The notes under the pieces are model-generated. The model did no database searches. It worked only from the letters and a program-made list of their open reading frames with translations, and was not told the DNA's origin. DNA of 64,000 nt from Arthrobacter sp. NicSoilC5 (lineage in GTDB: Bacteria; Actinomycetota; Actinomycetes; Actinomycetales; Micrococcaceae): the NCBI RefSeq assembly GCF_019977395.1, contig NZ_AP024660.1, positions 1 to 64,000 of the forward strand, given 5' to 3'. Within the stretch, counting starts at the first letter, position 1. The number at the start of each line of letters is the position of its first letter. Positions 7,859 to 29,105 of this stretch are shown here, one piece after another. Both the position numbers and the translations under genes were made by a program.

Positions 7859-9321
7859 CAGTCAAACCTTTCGTGATGGATCTGTTCCTCGGGGACGCCG
7901 GCCTTCCCGGCGTCCGCAATGACATTGGCCGCCCACGCCGCCGGGCCGCAGACGTAGACGTCCGCATCCCTGATGTCCGGCACATAGGAGGTAAGGCTGT
8001 AGCCGTTGCGCACCGAGTCCTCGGGAAGCCAGGTGGACCGGCCAGGGCCCCGCGGCCCGGTGAGGTGGAAGAGCCGGGCCCCGCGCGCCTGGCAGAGGTC
8101 AAGGATTTCGGTGCCCAGGTAAAGCTCCTTGTCAGTGTGGCCGCGGAGCAGGACCGTGGCCTCGCCTGGAGCGAACGGGGTGGTCTCCAACAGCGCGCGC
8201 AGGGGAGTGATGCCGATGCCGGCGCCGATCATCACCACCTTGTTCTTCGTCCGGGCTGCCGTGCTGAGCAATCCGTAGGGACCCTCCAGGGCCACCTTGG
8301 TGCCCTTCCGCAGCCGGAGCAGCTGGGCGGAGCCGTCGCCGAGGTTCCGGACGGTGACCCGCAGCGTCCCCTGGCCGTCCCGGCCGTTGACCACGGGCTC
8401 CGCGGACAGGCTGAACGGGTGGGGGTGCCACCACATGCCCGGCGCCAGGAAGCGCCAGATGAAGAAGCGTCCGCCCGTCCCCGCCAGCTGGTCCAGCTTC
8501 CGTCCCCGCATGACGATGTTCACCACGCCCGGAGCCACGGCCTCCACGCGGGCCACCGTCAGTTGGTGGCGCGCGGTGGCCAGAACCGGCTCAAGGATGC
8601 GGAAGTACACCAGGGCACTGCCGGTGTAGATGCAGATGGCGAGCCAGTACCACCGCTGCCAGGTGCCGGCCGCAAAGAGGCCGCCCACGCTGAACTGGTG
8701 CGGGATTGACGTTGCCACCGCCGCGTAGGTCAGCAGGTGGACCACGTACCAGAACTCGTACGGGAAGCGCCGGCGCACAGCCACCAGGGAGGTCACCACG
8801 ACGGCGATGAACAGGGCCATGGAGACGAACGCCAGCCACATGTCGGGGACCTGCACCCACAGGTTGATGGATTCGCTGACCGGGTCCAGTCCCTCGGCCA
8901 TGCCGTACCCGATGACCAGCAGGAGGCCGTGTGCCAACAGGAGGTAGAGGGAGGGCTTGCCCAGTTTGCCGTGGAATTCCAGGGCCCGGTCGTGGCCGAT
9001 GGTGCGGTCGATGAACGGGATCCTCGCGGCCAGGAGCAGCATCAGCAGGACCAGGTCCATACCCGCCAGGCCGGCCACGATTCCCGCCGCCGTGAACAGC
9101 GAGGCGGGCGAGGTGATGCTGGTGGCCCCGCCGTCTGCCAGCCATAAGGCGATGGCGGCAGCCACGGATGCCCAGGCAATGACGGTCAGGAAGTCCGTCC
9201 GCAGCAGGCGCCGGCGGTACTGGCGGGCGAACCAGCCGCGGGCGGGTATCTTCGGTGGTGAGAGCTCCGGGCGGCCGGAGCTGCTTGCGGCCGGTGATGC
9301 CGGCAGGAGCTGTGTGTTCAT
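7855..9321 (-). CDS. Ferric-reductase-like transmembrane protein with ferredoxin-reductase domain
   Basis: Membrane flavocytochrome of 488 residues. After a basic cytoplasmic N-terminus come about six transmembrane helices of a ferric-reductase/NOX-like domain (about residues 40-245), with histidine pairs suited to two b hemes: EFHGKLGK and LLAHGLLL in one pair of segments, VVHLLTY and SIPHQFS in another. A C-terminal FAD domain has HPFSLSAEP, and the NAD(P) domain has GAGIGITPLRALLE and VYVCGPAAWAANV. It would move electrons from cytoplasmic NAD(P)H across the membrane, probably to the flavinylated partner encoded next. First gene of the three-gene operon. Iron reduction is a family inference; other acceptors are possible. 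Confidence 0.92.
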   Translation of the reverse strand: MNTQLLPASPAASSSGRPELSPPKIPARGWFARQYRRRLLRTDFLTVIAWASVAAAIALWLADGGATSITSPASLFTAAGIVAGLAGMDLVLLMLLLAARIPFIDRTIGHDRALEFHGKLGKPSLYLLLAHGLLLVIGYGMAEGLDPVSESINLWVQVPDMWLAFVSMALFIAVVVTSLVAVRRRFPYEFWYVVHLLTYAAVATSIPHQFSVGGLFAAGTWQRWYWLAICIYTGSALVYFRILEPVLATARHQLTVARVEAVAPGVVNIVMRGRKLDQLAGTGGRFFIWRFLAPGMWWHPHPFSLSAEPVVNGRDGQGTLRVTVRNLGDGSAQLLRLRKGTKVALEGPYGLLSTAARTKNKVVMIGAGIGITPLRALLETTPFAPGEATVLLRGHTDKELYLGTEILDLCQARGARLFHLTGPRGPGRSTWLPEDSVRNGYSLTSYVPDIRDADVYVCGPAAWAANVIADAGKAGVPEEQIHHERFDW

Positions 9322-9635
9322 GCATCAAACATGCTTGGGGAAGCTATGTCCCTGCTGTGAAAAGGGGCCAGCGGCTGCTGTGACCTTTCAACAGGGGCAA
9401 GCCCTTATACACCCGATTGGTCTTTAATTGCGTCAACTCGTAGACTTGGTAGGCGCTAAGTGCGCGGAGCGTGCGCAATTGCTCCGGTTGCCCGGTAATT
9501 TTCTCCAGGGTGGCCGGTAGTTAGGGGCTCAAGTTGCGTAACTAACCGTTGCCCGTACATTCTGTGGGTCGCACTTGGCAGCATGGTCCAGCAGCAGATA
9601 TGCGGATCATTACTTTCAATTCTTGAGGAGAAGTC
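9322..9635. other. Intergenic region between divergent ferric reductase and rpmB
   Basis: About 314 bases without a gene, holding the promoters of two divergent operons. A good ribosome-binding site (GAGGAG) precedes rpmB. I looked for a Zur operator (TGAAAATGATTTTCA-like), since this set of ribosomal genes is Zur-controlled in some actinobacteria; only a degenerate ATCATTACTTTCA near 9606 is present. A GC-rich inverted repeat (TGCGC ... GCGCA) lies near 9460-9478. No promoter could be assigned confidently. Confidence 0.5.
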
Positions 9636-9872
9636 ATGGCAGCACACTGCCAAGTGACCGGGGCCGAGCCGGGCTTTGGGCACAGCATTTCGCACTCGCA
9701 CCGCCGCAACAAGCGTCGGTTCGATCCGAACATCCAGAAGAAGCGCTACTGGGTTCCGTCCCTGCGCCGTAACGTCACGCTGCAGGTTTCTGCACGTGGC
9801 ATCAAGACCATCGACGTGCGCGGTATCGACGCAGTCGTCGCCGACATTCTGGCTCGTGGGGTGAAGCTCTAG
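9636..9872 (+). CDS. rpmB: 50S ribosomal protein L28
   Basis: L28 of 78 residues with the family signature [21 protein letters not shown] and the C-terminal GIDAVVADI. It has a single cysteine (Cys5, in AAHCQVTG) in place of the CxxC of zinc-binding L28, so it is the C-minus, zinc-independent form. The start has AGGAG 5 bases upstream. Its TAG stop shares one base with the GTG start of rpmG, so the genes are translationally coupled. It begins the L28-L33-S14 operon that ends in a strong terminator just before rRNA operon 1. Confidence 0.97.
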   Translation: MAAHCQVTGAEPGFGHSISHSHRRNKRRFDPNIQKKRYWVPSLRRNVTLQVSARGIKTIDVRGIDAVVADILARGVKL

Positions 9873-10039
9873 TGGCTAAGGACAAGGACGTACGTCCGAT
9901 CATCAAGCTCAAGTCGACCGCGGGCACGGGTTACACCTACGTGACCCGCAAGAACCGTCGTAACGACCCGGACCGCATGGTCCTGAAGAAGTACGACCCC
10001 AAGATCCGCCAGCACGTCGAATTCCGAGAGGAGCGCTAA
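9872..10039 (+). CDS. rpmG: 50S ribosomal protein L33
   Basis: L33 of 55 residues: [20 protein letters not shown], then [20 protein letters not shown] and [12 protein letters not shown]. It has no cysteine at all, whereas zinc-binding L33 has two CxxC pairs, so it is the zinc-independent type. The GTG start overlaps the last base of the rpmB stop; rpsN follows two bases after the TAA. The gene is short and easily missed by ORF cut-offs, but its sequence is unmistakable. Confidence 0.97.
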   Translation: MAKDKDVRPIIKLKSTAGTGYTYVTRKNRRNDPDRMVLKKYDPKIRQHVEFREER

Positions 10040-10041
10040 AC

Positions 10042-10347
10042 ATGGCTAAGAAGTCCAAGATTGCTCGCAACGAGCAGCGCAAGGTCATCGTTGAGCGTTA
10101 CGCTGCCAAGCGCCTCGAACTGAAGAAGACCCTGGTTGACGAAAACGCAACCGACGAAGCACGCGAAGCAGCCCGCCTGGGCCTGCAGAAGCTGCCCCGC
10201 AACGCGTCCCCGATCCGTCTGCGCAACCGCGACATCATCGACGGCCGCCCCCGTGGCACCTTCCAGAAGTTCGGTATCTCCCGTGTTCGCTTCCGCGACA
10301 TGGCTCACCGCGGTGAGCTCCCGGGCATCACCAAGTCTTCTTGGTAA
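10042..10347 (+). CDS. rpsN: 30S ribosomal protein S14 (long, zinc-independent form)
   Basis: S14 of 101 residues with [13 protein letters not shown] at the start, [20 protein letters not shown] in the middle and [19 protein letters not shown] at the end. The protein is full length (about 101, not the 61-residue zinc form) and has no CxxC, so it does not need zinc. It is the last gene of the rpmB-rpmG-rpsN operon, two bases after rpmG, and is followed after 27 bases by a perfect hairpin terminator. Whether another zinc-dependent set exists elsewhere in the genome cannot be seen here. Confidence 0.97.
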   Translation: MAKKSKIARNEQRKVIVERYAAKRLELKKTLVDENATDEAREAARLGLQKLPRNASPIRLRNRDIIDGRPRGTFQKFGISRVRFRDMAHRGELPGITKSSW

Positions 10348-10374
10348 TCCAGCACCGCTGATTCCAGCTGCTTG

Positions 10375-10410
10375 AGAAGGGCCGGCAACCTTAGGGTTGC
10401 CGGCCCTTCT
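10375..10410 (+). terminator. Terminator of the rpmB-rpmG-rpsN operon
   Basis: Perfect 16-bp stem: AGAAGGGCCGGCAACC at 10375-10390 pairs with its complement at 10395-10410 around the loop TTAG. A short GCGTTT follows rather than a long T-run, as is usual at high GC. Confidence 0.9.
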
Positions 10411-10566
10411 GCGTTTAACCCATTGCTTGTTCAGCGGCCGGCCCTGCCAGGAAACACCTGTGCGGCAGCACACAGCGGCAGAATGACGACGACGGCAGGT
10501 TGCGCAGGCGCTCCACCCCGGGTTTCGCGCGGAATACCGGGGATTTCCGGCCTCCGAAGGGCCGGT

Positions 10567-10595
10567 TTGCGATGGGACCGGTGTGCGTGTATTGT
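10567..10595 (+). promoter_or_regulatory. Promoter of rRNA operon 1
   Basis: TTGCGA (10567-10572) and TATTGT (10590-10595) are separated by exactly 17 bases. The same architecture, with TTGCGG, 17 bases and TATTGT, precedes rRNA operon 2 although most surrounding sequence differs, which supports the call. The 410-base leader from here to 16S has no protein gene. Confidence 0.7.
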
Positions 10596-11003
10596 TTTCT
10601 AAGTCGCCGCGGGGGAGACAGTGAAGAACTGTTCACCGGGTGGCCAAAACCCCAAATCAAGGCCAGAATCTGGTTGCTCTTTAGGGCGCTGGAAATCGGT
10701 GTGGGGCGGTCTTCAATTCGATGTGAATCCTGAAAGATGGATTTGCTTCGGAGGTGGGGATCGGGTAACTTTGAAAAGTTGCTCCGGAGCGATCCTGAAC
10801 GTTGGTTTGGGTGGTGCCGGGTGTGTCTGTTGTTTGAGAACTCAATAGTGTGCCAAGTTTGTTGATACCGATTATGTATGTAATTGGTTGAATTTGCCGA
10901 ATCGTGCCGCCCCTGTGGTGTGGTTTGGTGTTTTTAGCTGGTTTCAAATTTTGTGCAGCCATTATGACCGTTATTTCCGGTGGTTTTGGTTGTGTCTGTT
11001 TGT
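10596..11003 (+). other. Leader of rRNA operon 1 with antitermination-like box and 16S processing strand
   Basis: No gene lies between the promoter and 16S. From 10770 the leader is identical to that of operon 2. A 23-base box TGTTGTTTGAGAACTC... ATAGTG at 10828-10850 recurs in the 16S-23S spacer at 12888-12910 with two changes; it resembles actinobacterial rrn antitermination (boxA-type) sites. GAACTCAATAGTGTGCCAAG (about 10838-10856) is complementary, allowing G-U, to about 12736-12755 after 16S, so the two can form the precursor stem from which 16S is cut. Confidence 0.65.
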
Positions 11004-16156
<5,153 letters not shown>

Positions 16157-16314
16157 CACACAGAAAAACATTCTGCTTGCGTCCACTATGTGGTTCCCAA
16201 CCAACAACCCTGTTGGCGGAACCTAACAATTGAATACAACACCACCCCCTGCCCGCGGGCAGGGATGTTGTAACCACAAGACTTCCCAACCCCCTGCGGG
16301 GTTCGGGTACAAGG
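16157..16314 (+). other. 23S-5S spacer (operon 1) with processing stem and hairpin
   Basis: Contains the 3' strand of the 23S processing stem (about 16180-16196) and a perfect GC hairpin, CCCTGCCCGCGGGCAGGG around 16247-16264. In operon 2 the central G (16255) is A, giving a loop of AC. A second inverted pair, CCCCTGCGGGG, precedes 5S. Confidence 0.7.
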
Positions 16315-16433
16315 GTTACGGCGGTCATAGCGTGGGGGAAACGCCCGGTCCCATTCCGAACCCGGAAGCTAAGACCCACAGCGCCGATGGTACTGCACCC
16401 GGGAGGGTGTGGGAGAGTAGGTCACCGCCGGAA
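16315..16433 (+). rRNA. rrf: 5S ribosomal RNA (operon 1)
   Basis: About 119 bases from GTTACGGCGGTCATAGCG to CACCGCCGGAAC, with the conserved CCCATTCCGAACCCGGAAG loop region and GGGAGAGTAGG. The terminal strands (TTACGGCGG and CCGCCGGAA) pair. It is followed within about 15 bases by the operon terminator. Confidence 0.95.
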
Positions 16434-16448
16434 CAACTATTAATGGTC

Positions 16449-16476
16449 GAGGCCCCAACCACACGGTTGGGGCCTC
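16449..16476 (+). terminator. Terminator of rRNA operon 1
   Basis: Perfect 12-bp stem GAGGCCCCAACC / GGTTGGGGCCTC around the loop ACAC, 15 bases after 5S. An identical hairpin follows operon 2 at 26752-26779. Confidence 0.9.
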
Positions 16477-16592
16477 CCACATTTAACAAACAAAACATTC
16501 TTGGGCTGCTCCATCAGGTACGGTCCCCAAAACCCGCGCTCACCAGCCACATTTACTGGCGCATGTGGCTCAGCCGCCTAGACTTACCGTCT

Positions 16593-17600
16593 ATGACCCC
16601 CCAGATCCAAGGACCCAGGGGCAAGCGGGCCACCATCCTGGATGTGGCAGCTGCAGCCGGTGTATCACGCCAGACCGTGACCCGCGCCATGAATGACATG
16701 GCCGGCATCAGCCAGGAAACCAGGGAACGGGTCCAGGGACTTGCGGCGGAAATGGGGTACATCCCCAGCCGCTTTGCGAAGGGCCTGGTGCAGGGCGCCC
16801 GGACTTCCGTAGGACTCGCCATCCCGGACCTGACAAACCCGTATTTTCCGGCCTTCGCCTCCAGCGTGGTGGAGGCTGCCACCGAGCGTGGCTGGAACGT
16901 GGTGATGGACGATTACGGCCATGGCACCGGCAGCGCCGTAACTGCCGCTGCCCGGCTTGCGCCCCAGGTGGATGCGCTGATCGGCTACCTTGCGCCGCAC
17001 CCCGATGAAGCGCAGGCGCTGATGGGCCGGCGCCCCGTCGTCGCCATCGACTACCCGGGCACGGACACCGCCGGAGGAATCGCCTTCGACTACCGTCACG
17101 CTGCCCGGCTCGCCCTCAGGCACCTGTCGTCCCGGGGCTGCCGGAACATCATCTTCCTGGACTCGGACCAAGGCACTAACGCCAGCAGCCGCAGCGCGGC
17201 AGCAGCGGCCGAGGCCGAAGAGGCAGGCGTGCACCTCACCCGCCTGCCGGCGGAGCCGTCCGCGGCCGCTGCCAAATCGGCGATCGCCCTGCTCTTGACG
17301 AGCGGGGGGCGCGTCGACGGCATTCTCGCCTTCAACGACCTGATGGCAGCAGGCGCACTGAAGGCGCTCCAGGGAACTGGCAGGTCTGCCCCGGACGATT
17401 GTCCGGTCATCGGCATGGACGGGATACCACTCGGGGAGCTGCTCACCCCTGAGCTGACCACCCTCTCGCTGGACCTTCACGCGGTGGGCCGCGCCGCCGT
17501 CGGACTCGTGGACAGCTTGCTTTCCGGCGCAGTCCAGGACCGCAGCCCCGAGGCCTTCCTGACCCTCCGGCATCAGCTTGTCCTCCGGCAGTCCGCCTGA
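16593..17600 (+). CDS. LacI-family transcriptional regulator
   Basis: Sugar-responsive repressor of 335 residues. An N-terminal helix-turn-helix (about residues 14-34, TILDVAAAAGVSRQTVTRAM) is followed by the hinge region and a periplasmic-binding-protein-like sensor domain (SVGLAIPDLTNPYFPAFASS through DGILAFNDLMAAGAL and VIGMDGIPLGELLTP). I chose the ATG at 16593; the open frame reaching back to 16230 runs over 5S and the terminator and is an artefact. The next gene, 90 bases on, is a beta-galactosidase preceded by a perfect 14-bp palindrome, the probable operator of this repressor. The inducer is likely a galactoside, but this is inference. Confidence 0.93.
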   Translation: MTPQIQGPRGKRATILDVAAAAGVSRQTVTRAMNDMAGISQETRERVQGLAAEMGYIPSRFAKGLVQGARTSVGLAIPDLTNPYFPAFASSVVEAATERGWNVVMDDYGHGTGSAVTAAARLAPQVDALIGYLAPHPDEAQALMGRRPVVAIDYPGTDTAGGIAFDYRHAARLALRHLSSRGCRNIIFLDSDQGTNASSRSAAAAAEAEEAGVHLTRLPAEPSAAAAKSAIALLLTSGGRVDGILAFNDLMAAGALKALQGTGRSAPDDCPVIGMDGIPLGELLTPELTTLSLDLHAVGRAAVGLVDSLLSGAVQDRSPEAFLTLRHQLVLRQSA

Positions 17601-17646
17601 CCCCTACTCAAATGGAAATCGAACGGTTAGGCTTCTTCTGCAGCAC

Positions 17647-20741
<3,095 letters not shown>

Positions 20742-20846
20742 GCCACTCCATAAAGCCGGCAAACTGGCGCCGGAGCCCCGCCTAAGCAACCAAAAACCGC
20801 GGTATTCCGGGGTTTAGGAGGCCCCTGGGGTACGGTTTGGTTCGAT
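20742..20846. other. Intergenic sequence between lacZ and the rRNA operon 2 promoter
   Basis: About 105 bases. A weak inverted pair, AACCGCGGTATTCCGGGGTTT around 20795-20816, could help terminate lacZ; nothing else is recognised. Together with the leader this makes a gene-free stretch of 534 bases before 16S. Confidence 0.4.
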
Positions 20847-20875
20847 TTGCGGTGGGGGTTGTGTGCGGGTATTGT
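20847..20875 (+). promoter_or_regulatory. Promoter of rRNA operon 2
   Basis: TTGCGG (20847-20852), 17 bases, TATTGT (20870-20875), followed by TTTCTGAGTCGCCGC, which parallels TTTCTAAGTCGCCGC after the operon 1 promoter. Upstream sequences of the two operons otherwise differ. Confidence 0.7.
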
Positions 20876-21275
20876 TTTCTGAGTCGCCGCCGCTGAAGCG
20901 GAAAAATAGCGGCCAACCCCCCTTTTTGAACGGCCTGGAAAATGGTTCGCTTTTTGTGCGTGCTGTTGGTGGGTGGGGGCTGATCCTGGAGGTTTTGGGT
21001 CACGGAAACGTGGTTTGCAAAGCCGGGTGGGATCGGGTAAGTTTGAAAAGTTGCTCCGGAGCGATCCTGAACGTTGGTTTGGGTGGTGCCGGGTGTGTCT
21101 GTTGTTTGAGAACTCAATAGTGTGCCAAGTTTGTTGATACCGATTATGTATGTAATTGGTTGAATTTGCCGAATCGTGCCGCCCCTGTGGTGTGGTTTGG
21201 TGTTTTTAGCTGGTTTCAAATTTTGTGCAGCCATTATGACCGTTATTTCCGGTGGTTTTGGTTGTGTCTGTTTGT
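20876..21275 (+). other. Leader of rRNA operon 2
   Basis: Gene-free. The first part (to 21041) differs from the operon 1 leader, while 21042-21275 is identical to 10770-11003, including the box TGTTGTTTGAGAACTC and the 16S processing strand. The open frame at 20863-21120 is not credible as a protein. Confidence 0.65.
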
Positions 21276-26459
<5,184 letters not shown>

Positions 26460-26617
26460 CACACAGAAAAACATTCTGCTTGCGTCCACTATGTGGTTCC
26501 CAACCAACAACCCTGTTGGCGGAACCTAACAATTGAATACAACACCACCCCCTGCCCACGGGCAGGGATGTTGTAACCACAAGACTTCCCAACCCCCTGC
26601 GGGGTTCGGGTACAAGG

Positions 26618-26736
26618 GTTACGGCGGTCATAGCGTGGGGGAAACGCCCGGTCCCATTCCGAACCCGGAAGCTAAGACCCACAGCGCCGATGGTACTGCA
26701 CCCGGGAGGGTGTGGGAGAGTAGGTCACCGCCGGAA
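26618..26736 (+). rRNA. rrf: 5S ribosomal RNA (operon 2)
   Basis: Identical to the operon 1 5S. It is preceded by the spacer hairpin with its one-base change (A at 26558) and followed by the terminator at 26752. Confidence 0.95.
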
Positions 26737-26751
26737 CAACTATTAATGGTC

Positions 26752-26779
26752 GAGGCCCCAACCACACGGTTGGGGCCTC
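26752..26779 (+). terminator. Terminator of rRNA operon 2
   Basis: Perfect 12-bp GAGGCCCCAACC / GGTTGGGGCCTC hairpin with loop ACAC, identical to that of operon 1. Confidence 0.9.
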
Positions 26780-27066
26780 CCACATTTAACACACAAAACA
26801 CGCGGGAGCTGCCAGCGGCGTCCGGCGGGCAGAGTTCATGTCCGGCTGCCTGGTTACAGCGGGCAGCGGCTGCCGCAGGGCTGTCCCGTTGTGAAGATGG
26901 CCACGATACCCGGTCCCAGGGCCCGCACTGTCCGGGGGGATTTGGTCGCTCCACTAGAATTGATGAAGATGTACGGACTTCGAAGCGCTTGATTTCGGGT
27001 TGCGTAGGAAACGAAACGAGCGGCTGCAGTTGCGCCAGTGGTCGGCTCACAACAGGAGGAATCCAC
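26780..27066 (+). other. Upstream region of the R/G-repeat gene
   Basis: About 287 bases with no gene. A TAGAAT near 26956 is a possible -10 element without a clear -35. The strong ribosome-binding site AGGAGG ends 8 bases before the ATG at 27067. Confidence 0.4.
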
Positions 27067-29099
27067 ATGGCCGAGCATAACGGTGGCAACCGAGGCAACG
27101 ACCGGGGCGCGTTCCGCGGCAACAACAACTCCGGCGGTGAGCCCCGCGGATTCCGGTCCCGGTCCGACCGCGACGGCAACAACTTCTCCCGCGGCGGCTC
27201 TGCGGCGGCGGTGGCGAGCGGAAGCCGTTCGGTGACCGTGACCGTAAGCCGTTTGGTGACCGCCCCCGTCGCGATGGCGAGGGTGACCGTCGCGGTTTTG
27301 GCGGCGGTGCCGGCGGTGGCGAGCGGAAGCCGTTCGGTGACCGTGACCGCAAGCCCTTTGGCGACCGTCCGCGCCGCGATGGCGAGGGCGACCGTCGCCA
27401 GTTCAACGACCGTGACCGTAAGCCGTTTGGTGACCGTCCGCGCCGCGATGGCGAGGGTGAGCGTCGTGGTTTTGGCGGCGGTGCCGGCGGTGGCGACCGT
27501 AAGCCCTTTGGCGACCGTCCGCGCCGCGATGGCGAGGGCGACCGCCGTGGTTTTGGCGGCGGTGCCGGCGGTGGCGACCGTAAGCCCTTTGGCGACCGTC
27601 CGCGCCGCGATGGCGAGGGTGACCGCCGCGGTTTTGGCGGCGGTGCGGGCGGTGGCGAGCGGAAGCCGTTCGGTGATCGTGACCGTAAGCCGTTTGGTGA
27701 CCGTCCCCGTCGCGATGGCGAGGGTGATCGCCGAGGTTTTGGCGGCGGTGACCGTGACCGTAAGCCGTTTGGTGACCGTCCCCGCCGCGATGGCGAGGGT
27801 GATCGCCGAGGTTTCGCTGGCGGTGACCGTGACCGTGACCGCAAGCCGTTTGGTGACCGTCCGCGCCGCGACGGCGAAGGCGATCGCCGTGGTTTTGGCG
27901 GCGGCGATAACCGCAAGCCGTTCGGAGACCGGCAGGACCGGGCTCCCCGCAGCTTCGACCGCGGTGACTCCCGCGCCGAGTCCGGCCGTGGCGCCGGCCC
28001 CCGCAGCTTTGGCCGCGATCGCCAGGAAGACCGTCCTGTCCGCGTGCCCAACGCCGCTGACCTCCGCAGTGCCAACCGCCCGGACCGGGAACGCTCACCC
28101 GAAATCGATGAAGACGTCACGGGTAAAGAACTGGACCGCGCCACCCAGCACCAGATCAAGACCCTCGAAGCCAAGAGCTCGGAATGGGTGGCCCGCCACC
28201 TGGTGATGGCCGGCCGCCTCATCGATGACGAGCCGGAGCTTGCCTTCCAGCACGCCCTGGCAGCCAGCCGCCGCGGCGGCCGGCTCGCCGCTGTCCGGGA
28301 AGCCGTTGGCCTGACAGCCTACGCCGCCGGGCACTACGGTGAGGCGCTCCGCGAGTTCCGCACCTTCCGCCGTATCAGTGGTTCAAACGTCCACCTCCCC
28401 ATCATGGCGGACTGCGAGCGTGGCCTGGGACGCCCCGACCGTGCCCTGGATGTGGCGCGCTCTGAGGAAGCCCAGGACCTGGATGCCCCCGGCAAGGTGG
28501 AACTGGCAATCGTCGCCGCCGGTGCGCGCACCGACCTGGGCCAGCTTGACGCGGCAGTAGCCGAACTTGAAATCCCGCAGCTGGACATGAACCGCGCGTT
28601 CTCCTACAGCCCGCGCCTCTTCCGCGCCTACGCCGATGCGCTGGCTGCGGTGGGACGCGAAGACGAGTCGCAGAAGTGGAGCCGTCAGGCCGTCGTGGCA
28701 GAATATGCCCTGGGCGTGGGCGCTGACGAAGAACCCGAAATCATCGACCTCGGCTGGGACGAGGAAGAGGAAGCCCGGGAAGAGGCAGAACGCCGGCGGA
28801 TGCTGGACCGCGCCTCCAAGGGCGCTGGGCCCGAAACGCCCGCAGCAGGTTCCACGGAGGCAGCTTCCGGGAGCGCCCGCGCAGCCGAGGCGAAGTCCTC
28901 ACAGGACAGCAGCATCGACGACCAGGATGCCGACTACTTCGTTTCCGACGACGCAGAATCGGACCAGGACTCGGTGGAACACGACGAGCTCCACTCCGTG
29001 CCCGCGGACGACGCCGGTGCTGATGATGCCAGCGCAGACGACACCGCTGCCCAGGACAACGCTGGCACTGAGCACGACGAAGACCGCCGGGAAGACTGA
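27067..29099 (+). CDS. R/G-repeat protein with TPR-like region and acidic tail; apparent frameshift at about 27202
   Basis: The ATG at 27067, after AGGAGGAATCCAC, starts MAEHNGGNRGNDRGAF in one frame, but from about 27204 the plausible coding frame is another one. Inserting one G at about 27202 (reading TCT GGC GGC) restores a single frame to the TAA-free end at 29099, about 677 residues. It has an Arg/Gly/Asp-rich N-terminal half with 12 KPFGDR motifs, a helical TPR-like region (about 345-560: ELAFQHALAASRRGGRLAAV, AGHYGEALREFRTFRR) and a very acidic tail. The frame left unshifted gives an Ala/Val/Thr-rich nonsense product. Probably a sequencing error or a recent one-base deletion. A TPR-like gene next to an HAD phosphatase and tlyA is, as I recall, also found in Mycobacterium. 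Function unknown; RNA binding is a guess from composition. Confidence 0.75.
27205..27940 (+). repeat. Degenerate repeats encoding the R/G-rich domain
   Basis: Twelve copies of a KPFGDR core, most followed by PRRDGEGDRRGFGGG, are encoded by imperfect units of about 60-95 bases. The repetition makes the region prone to slippage and to sequencing or assembly error, consistent with the frameshift at its 5' edge. Confidence 0.85.
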
Positions 29100-29105
29100 A
29101 CACCG

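Noticed and set aside
9590..9635. Zur operator upstream of rpmB
   Set aside because: Only a degenerate half-match (ATCATTACTTTCA); no palindrome.
16230..16592. N-terminal extension of the LacI-type protein
   Set aside because: It would be translated from 5S rRNA and the terminator; the helix-turn-helix begins just after the ATG at 16593.
27190..27210. Programmed -1 frameshift site
   Set aside because: No slippery heptamer of the X-XXY-YYZ type and no obvious downstream pseudoknot; a one-base deletion explains the data.
26533..28206. Long Ala/Val/Thr-rich open frame over the R/G-repeat gene
   Set aside because: It starts in the rrn spacer, crosses 5S and reads the repeats in a frame with monotonous low-complexity residues; the sister frame leads into the TPR-like protein.
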